Source: Clostridia bacterium (GTDB lineage Bacteria; Bacillota; Clostridia; Oscillospirales; CAG-382). From it: a DNA stretch of 7,078 nt. Shown here one piece after another: positions 5,809-7,078 of the stretch. The position numbers and the translations under genes were made by a program. How positions within the stretch are numbered: position 1 is the first letter of the stretch; every line of letters starts with the position of its first letter. Where the stretch lies: assembly GCA_900754535.1 (NCBI GenBank), contig CAAEDF010000034.1, positions 1 to 7,078 of the forward strand, given 5' to 3'. The notes beneath the pieces were generated by a model. That model saw only the letters and a program-made list of their open reading frames with translations. It had not been told where the DNA came from and did not search any database.

Positions 5809-7078
5809 ATGGCCGCCAACCGACACACGGACGACCGCGGCGTCCGCTTTGCAGGATCCAAAAGCACTGCCGACGGATCAAAAGGCTTCGTTACCGAATC
5901 AAAAGGCTCCGTTACCGGATCCAAGAGCTTCGTTACCGAATCCAAGAGCTTCGTTACCGAATCCAAGAGCTTCGTTACCGAATCCAAGAGCTTCGTTACC
6001 GAAGCTCTGATAATCTCGTTGTCGAATTTTATCGTAAAGATCATAGGCGTGCTTTTCAAGATTCCCATGACGTACATGCTCGGCGTGAACATGGGCATCT
6101 TCAATGCCGCATATTCCATATATGCAATGCTTTTCATGCTTTCCACTGCCGGGCTTCCGGTGGCCATTTCACGGCTTGTCGCCGTGGCCAACGAAAAGGG
6201 ACGCCCGCGTGAGATAAGGCGCGTGTACAGGCTGAGCGTGTATATGTTCGGTCTTATAGGGCTGTTTTGCAGCTTTGTGCTTTTCTTCGGCGCCGAAGCC
6301 ATAGGCGCTTTTTCGGAGCACCGCGAGGCCGCGCTGGCCATGAAGGTTATCTCGCCAACGCTGTTCCTGATATGTATCTCGTCGGCGATACGCGGCTATT
6401 TCCAGGGGCTCAAAAACATGTATCCTACTGCGGTAAGCCAGTTTATCGAAGCGTTTTTCAAGCTTTCCGTCGGACTGGGCGCGGTGGCGGTGGCAGGCAG
6501 TTTCGGCGCTTCTCCCGCCGTTCAGGCGGCGTGCGGCATCAGCGGTCTTACGGTAGGCGTGCTGCTGGGAACGGTCTTTTTGCTGTTTTGCAAAAAGCGG
6601 CACGATGCGTCCGTATCCCGCCGGCACGGAAATCCGGATGCCGACGCATGGAGAGTCCTTGCCCGCCGTATAGCGATAATTGCCGTACCCGTCACGATAA
6701 CCTCGTCCGCGCTTTATCTTTCGCAGTTTCTGGACACGCTTGTCATAAACCGCGCGCTTATTGCGACCGGTACTCCGCTTGATGTTGCCGAGCGGCTGTA
6801 CAGCGCCTATACCACTTATGCGGTGCCGCTGTCGGACCTCCTTCCGTCAACGCTTGTTTATCCGATAGCCATAAGCATTCTTCCCACCGTTTCCGCCGCG
6901 CTTGCGGTTAAAAAGTACAAAAAAGCGAAATATTATATCGTCAGCTCGCTGCGGATAAGCGGCATTATCGCCCTGCCGTGCTCGTTCGGCCTTGCCGTGC
7001 TTGCGCGTCCCGCGATAGCTCTCATATTCGGCAACGGAGGAGTCCCGATAGAAACCTCTTCCGGCAGCGTTTATCCGA
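5809..7078 (+). CDS. SpoVB-like lipid/polysaccharide flippase (MATE/MOP superfamily), 3' end outside window
   Basis: This is a multi-pass membrane protein of the family containing SpoVB, YtgP and MurJ, which flip undecaprenyl-linked or other lipid-linked envelope precursors. The frame is open from ATG 5809 to the window end (423 codons; the family is about 500-550). Residues 1-15 are hydrophilic. Residues 16-64 are seven tandem heptapeptides (see repeat entry). The first membrane helix is ALIISLSNFIVKIIGVLFKI (66-85), followed by PMTYMLGVNMGIFNAAYSIY (86-105), a family-typical stretch. RGYFQGLKNMYPTAVSQFIE (195-214) is the most diagnostic motif for SpoVB/YtgP-like proteins. Further helices lie near 141-163, 219-230, 241-260, 287-309, 341-361 and 380-400. 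The ATG sits three bases after the kinase stop with no clear Shine-Dalgarno, so translation probably depends on reinitiation. No other ATG or GTG lies in frame before helix 1, although a TTG at 6019 is inside it. The exact substrate is unknown; sporulation is not implied. Confidence 0.88.
   Translation, partial: MAANRHTDDRGVRFAGSKSTADGSKGFVTESKGSVTGSKSFVTESKSFVTESKSFVTESKSFVTEALIISLSNFIVKIIGVLFKIPMTYMLGVNMGIFNAAYSIYAMLFMLSTAGLPVAISRLVAVANEKGRPREIRRVYRLSVYMFGLIGLFCSFVLFFGAEAIGAFSEHREAALAMKVISPTLFLICISSAIRGYFQGLKNMYPTAVSQFIEAFFKLSVGLGAVAVAGSFGASPAVQAACGISGLTVGVLLGTVFLLFCKKRHDASVSRRHGNPDADAWRVLARRIAIIAVPVTITSSALYLSQFLDTLVINRALIATGTPLDVAERLYSAYTTYAVPLSDLLPSTLVYPIAISILPTVSAALAVKKYKKAKYYIVSSLRISGIIALPCSFGLAVLARPAIALIFGNGGVPIETSSGSVYP
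5854..6000 (+). repeat. 21-bp tandem repeat array (7 units) in the flippase 5' coding region
   Basis: Seven consecutive 21-base units run in the flippase frame and encode GSKSTAD (5854-5874), GSKGFVT (5875-5895), ESKGSVT (5896-5916), GSKSFVT (5917-5937) and then ESKSFVT three times (5938-6000). The last three units are identical at the DNA level and the fourth differs from them by one base (GGA for GAA). Divergence increases towards the 5' end. The unit length is a multiple of three, so copy-number change would alter N-terminus length but not frame. The encoded segment is hydrophilic and precedes the first membrane helix. One antisense frame also stays open across it (SVTKLLD repeats), a by-product of the periodicity. 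Confidence 0.95.

Noticed and set aside
5697..6341. Long minus-strand open frame (214 codons) spanning the repeat array, with SVTKLLD repeats
   Set aside because: It is antisense to the kinase end and to the well-supported flippase. Outside the repeat it shows no recognisable domain, and the 21-bp periodicity keeps the frame open by itself.

Overview
The window is a densely packed, single-strand (+) stretch of a bacterial chromosome. By eye the G+C content is in the mid-50s percent. Gene content and gene order (recJ, rel/spoT-type (p)ppGpp synthetase, dtd, hemZ-type radical SAM protein, PRK-type nucleoside kinase, SpoVB-like flippase) point to a Bacillota/Clostridia bacterium, plausibly of the Oscillospiraceae/Ruminococcaceae kind. 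That placement is an inference from protein families, not from a marker gene.

Layout: 2-769 is the 3' end of recJ (5' end outside the window). 766-3030 is a full-length bifunctional Rel/SpoT protein. 3027-3470 is a D-aminoacyl-tRNA deacylase gene (dtd) interrupted by an in-frame TAA at 3366-3368. 3467-4951 is hemZ. 4948-5805 is a uridine-kinase-like P-loop kinase. 5809-7078 is the N-terminal 423 codons of a SpoVB/MurJ-superfamily lipid flippase that runs off the window. There are no intergenic gaps longer than 3 bases if dtd is counted to its original stop, and I see no terminator, tRNA, rRNA, CRISPR, IS element or convincing promoter. Successive genes overlap by four bases (GTGA, ATGA, ATGA, ATGA) or are 3 bases apart, so the set is probably one translationally coupled operon whose promoter lies upstream of the window.

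The genes do not form one pathway. They combine DNA repair (RecJ), stringent-response alarmone metabolism (Rel), chiral proofreading of tRNA charging (Dtd, apparently broken), a tetrapyrrole-type radical SAM enzyme (HemZ), nucleoside/metabolite phosphorylation and envelope-lipid export. recJ-rel-dtd is a conserved housekeeping neighbourhood in Bacillota.

Two things stand out. First, dtd has a premature stop that removes the conserved C-terminal Gly-Pro segment, yet the downstream codons still encode that segment in the same frame and still end in the ATGA overlap with hemZ; this means a recent nonsense mutation, a sequencing error or readthrough. Second, the flippase starts with a 21-bp, in-frame tandem repeat array (seven units, 5854-6000) encoding ESKSFVT-type heptapeptides directly before the first membrane helix. 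The last unit blends into the family's ordinary N-terminus, suggesting a recent local expansion. I did not find a clear previously undescribed multi-gene system here.
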